This document shows, in pieces, positions 6,835-8,588 of a stretch of 8,588 bases of DNA. The notes below the pieces were generated by a model. That model saw only the letters and a list, made by a program, of their open reading frames with translations, did not search any database and was not told where the DNA came from. The stretch's first letter is position 1, and every line of letters begins with the position of its first letter. This stretch comes from Lachnospiraceae bacterium (GTDB taxonomy: Bacteria > Bacillota > Clostridia > Lachnospirales > Lachnospiraceae). Position numbers and translations under genes: made by a program. Location: the NCBI GenBank assembly GCA_014804185.1, contig JAAVAG010000124.1, positions 1-8,588 on the forward strand, read 5' to 3'.

Positions 6835-8043
6835 ATGGCAAAAGAAATTATAGCAATGCTTCTTGCCGGCGGACAGGGTTCCCGTCTGTATGCGCTGACC
6901 CAGAATCTTGCGAAACCTGCAGTGCCCTTTGGCGGAAAATACCGGATCATCGACTTTCCGTTGTCCAATTGTGTCAATTCCGGAATCGATACGGTGGGAA
7001 TTCTGACGCAGTACCAGCCTCTGGTTCTGAACGAGTACATAGGAAACGGACAGCCCTGGGATCTGGACCGTCTCTATGGAGGCGTGCATGTACTGCCGCC
7101 CTACCAGAAAGCCAGTGGTTCCGACTGGTATAAGGGAACGGCGAACGCAATTTACCAGAATCTTTCATTTATTGAAAAATATGATCCCCAATATGTCATT
7201 ATCCTTTCAGGTGATCAGATCTGCAAACAGGACTACAGCGATTTCCTGAAATTCCACAAGGAGAAAAACGCGGAGTTCAGTGTGGCGGTCATGGAAGTAC
7301 CTTGGGAGGAGGCATCCCGTTTCGGATTGATGGTCGCGGATGAAACTGACAAGATCACGGAATTCCAGGAGAAACCGAAGGAGCCGAAGTCCAATCTGGC
7401 ATCCATGGGTATTTACATTTTCAACTGGGATATTTTGAAAAAGTATCTGGAGGAGGATGAGGCGGATCCCACATCATCCAACGATTTTGGCAATAATATT
7501 ATTCCGAATCTTCTTCGGGATAACCGCAGAATGTACGCCTATCATTTTAATGGATACTGGAAAGATGTGGGAACCATTTCTTCCCTGTGGGAAGCAAATA
7601 TGGAGATACTGGATCCCGAGCACAGCGGCATCAACCTGTTCGATGAGGACTGGAAGATATACAGCCGTAACAGTGGTATGAATGGACATAAGATCAGCGC
7701 GGGCGCCGTAGTGGAAAACTCCATGATTACCGACGGCTGCCGGATCAAGGGAACCGTCAGGCATTCCATTCTCTTCGCAGGAGTAAAAGTGGAAAAGGGC
7801 GCTCTGGTGGAGGACGCTGTGGTGATGGGCGGTACGGTCATCAAGTCAGGCGCCGTGGTAAAACGCTGTATTGTCGCCGAAAACGTAACCATCGGTGAGA
7901 ACGCCGTGGTAGGAGGAGCAGCCTCCGAAAACGAAAACAGCGTGGCAACCATCGCAGAAGATATTGTCATCGGTGAGAACGCCAAGGTTGGTCCAAAGGC
8001 CATGGTCAGCAAAAATGTGGAAGGCGGTGAAGAGCAATGGTAA
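6835..8043 (+). CDS. glgC: Glucose-1-phosphate adenylyltransferase, catalytic subunit
   Basis: GlgC (EC 2.7.7.27) makes ADP-glucose from ATP and glucose 1-phosphate, the committed step of bacterial glycogen synthesis. The 402-residue protein has the N-terminal nucleotidyltransferase fold, with the LLAGGQGSRL loop (residues 9-18), KPAVPFGGKYRIIDFPLSN, YKGTANAI, the catalytic Asp D127 in LSGDQI, the sugar-phosphate Lys K180 in EFQEKP, SMGIYIF and YWKDVGTI. From about residue 290 on, hexapeptide repeats form a left-handed beta-helix (for example IGENAVVGG and IGENAKVGP). An AGGAAGG-type site lies about 9 bases before ATG 6835. After D127 the usual His-Ile-Tyr is Gln-Ile-Cys (Q128, C130). The reading frame is otherwise intact, and glgD overlaps its end. 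Confidence 0.95.
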   Translation: MAKEIIAMLLAGGQGSRLYALTQNLAKPAVPFGGKYRIIDFPLSNCVNSGIDTVGILTQYQPLVLNEYIGNGQPWDLDRLYGGVHVLPPYQKASGSDWYKGTANAIYQNLSFIEKYDPQYVIILSGDQICKQDYSDFLKFHKEKNAEFSVAVMEVPWEEASRFGLMVADETDKITEFQEKPKEPKSNLASMGIYIFNWDILKKYLEEDEADPTSSNDFGNNIIPNLLRDNRRMYAYHFNGYWKDVGTISSLWEANMEILDPEHSGINLFDEDWKIYSRNSGMNGHKISAGAVVENSMITDGCRIKGTVRHSILFAGVKVEKGALVEDAVVMGGTVIKSGAVVKRCIVAENVTIGENAVVGGAASENENSVATIAEDIVIGENAKVGPKAMVSKNVEGGEEQW

Positions 8044-8588
8044 AAGCAAATATGAATACACTGGGCATTATTTTCCCGAACAGTTATGACGCTCTGGTTC
8101 CGGAACTGGTGAATGTACGCCTGATGGCATCCATTCCGTTTGCCAGCCGTTACCGCCTCATCGACTTTATTTTATCCAGCATGACCCATTGCGGAATTGA
8201 CAATATTTCCGTTTTGGTAAACAACAACTATCATTCCCTGATGGATCACCTGGGATCCGGCCGTGAATGGGATCTTGTGCGTAAAAACGGCGGTCTGAAT
8301 ATATTCCCGCCCTTTGCGGAGAAAGAATCCAAGCCCTTTACCGGCCGTGTGGGAGCTCTGGCAGGACTTCTGGAGTTCTTGCGGGATGAAAAGGAAAAAT
8401 ATGTCGTTATGACCGACACCAATATGGCCGTCAATTTCAACTTTAACGACATGCTCCGTGAGCATATTGAGAGCGGAGCGGACGTCACAGTGGCTTACAA
8501 TCAGCAGGTGCTTCCGGAGTATTTCCTGAAGTCTCTGAATAATGATAAGGGATATTACTATACATTCAATATCGAAAACGGCAGAGTG
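8037..8588 (+). CDS. glgD: GlgD, non-catalytic ADP-glucose pyrophosphorylase subunit (3' partial)
   Basis: The frame starts at ATG 8037, inside the last codons of glgC (ATGGTAA overlap), with AAGGCGG (8021-8027) 9 bases upstream. It stays open for 184 codons to the window edge, so the C-terminus is missing. The sequence follows the GlgC fold: FASRYRLIDFILSSM, then HCGIDNISVLVNNNYHSLMDHLG, then REWDLVRKNGG. The nucleotide loop of GlgC is replaced by LGIIFPNSYDALVPELVNVR, and the catalytic GDHI segment by TDTNMAVN. That pattern is typical of GlgD, the Firmicute partner that is thought to modulate GlgC in a heteromeric enzyme rather than catalyse on its own. The four-base start/stop overlap fits strict co-expression with glgC. 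Confidence 0.92.
   Translation, partial: MVKANMNTLGIIFPNSYDALVPELVNVRLMASIPFASRYRLIDFILSSMTHCGIDNISVLVNNNYHSLMDHLGSGREWDLVRKNGGLNIFPPFAEKESKPFTGRVGALAGLLEFLRDEKEKYVVMTDTNMAVNFNFNDMLREHIESGADVTVAYNQQVLPEYFLKSLNNDKGYYYTFNIENGRV

Overview
The window looks like chromosomal DNA from a Clostridia-type Firmicute, most likely a gut Lachnospiraceae. This is inferred from the moderate GC content, strong AGGAGG-type ribosome binding sites, tight same-strand gene packing, the GlgC/GlgD pair typical of Firmicutes, and a bacterial fucose pathway. All supported genes lie on the + strand. No tRNA, rRNA, CRISPR array, insertion sequence or integrase was seen.

Region 1 (1-1492) holds the 3' end of an ECF-like sigma-70 family factor. 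It overlaps by 29 bases a gene for a single-pass membrane protein with an Ig-like middle region and a C-terminal LytM/M23 fold that has lost most of its zinc ligands. The overlap suggests translational coupling and perhaps a sigma/regulator pair. A hairpin with a T-tract closes this unit.

Region 2 (about 1510-4196) starts with a near-consensus promoter (TTGATA, 17 bp, TATAAT) that carries a 10-bp direct repeat. It drives a Fic-domain protein with an N-terminal helix-turn-helix, an intact Fic catalytic motif and an intact autoinhibitory motif. A Sel1-repeat protein follows 43 bases later; it has fourteen uninterrupted 36-residue repeats and a nearly invariant Cys in each. No terminator separates the two, so they probably form a two-gene operon. 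This pairing is the best candidate for an undescribed functional unit in the window.

Region 3 (4197-8588) is a metabolic block. L-fucose isomerase (fucI) and a class II aldolase of the L-fuculose-1-phosphate type (fucA) are followed, 23 bases later and without a terminator, by glgC and glgD, the ADP-glucose pyrophosphorylase subunits for glycogen synthesis. glgD overlaps the glgC stop and runs off the right edge. The fuculokinase that should act between FucI and FucA is absent from the window. Together the genes suggest cells that cleave L-fucose to DHAP and L-lactaldehyde and, possibly under the same transcript, store carbon as glycogen.
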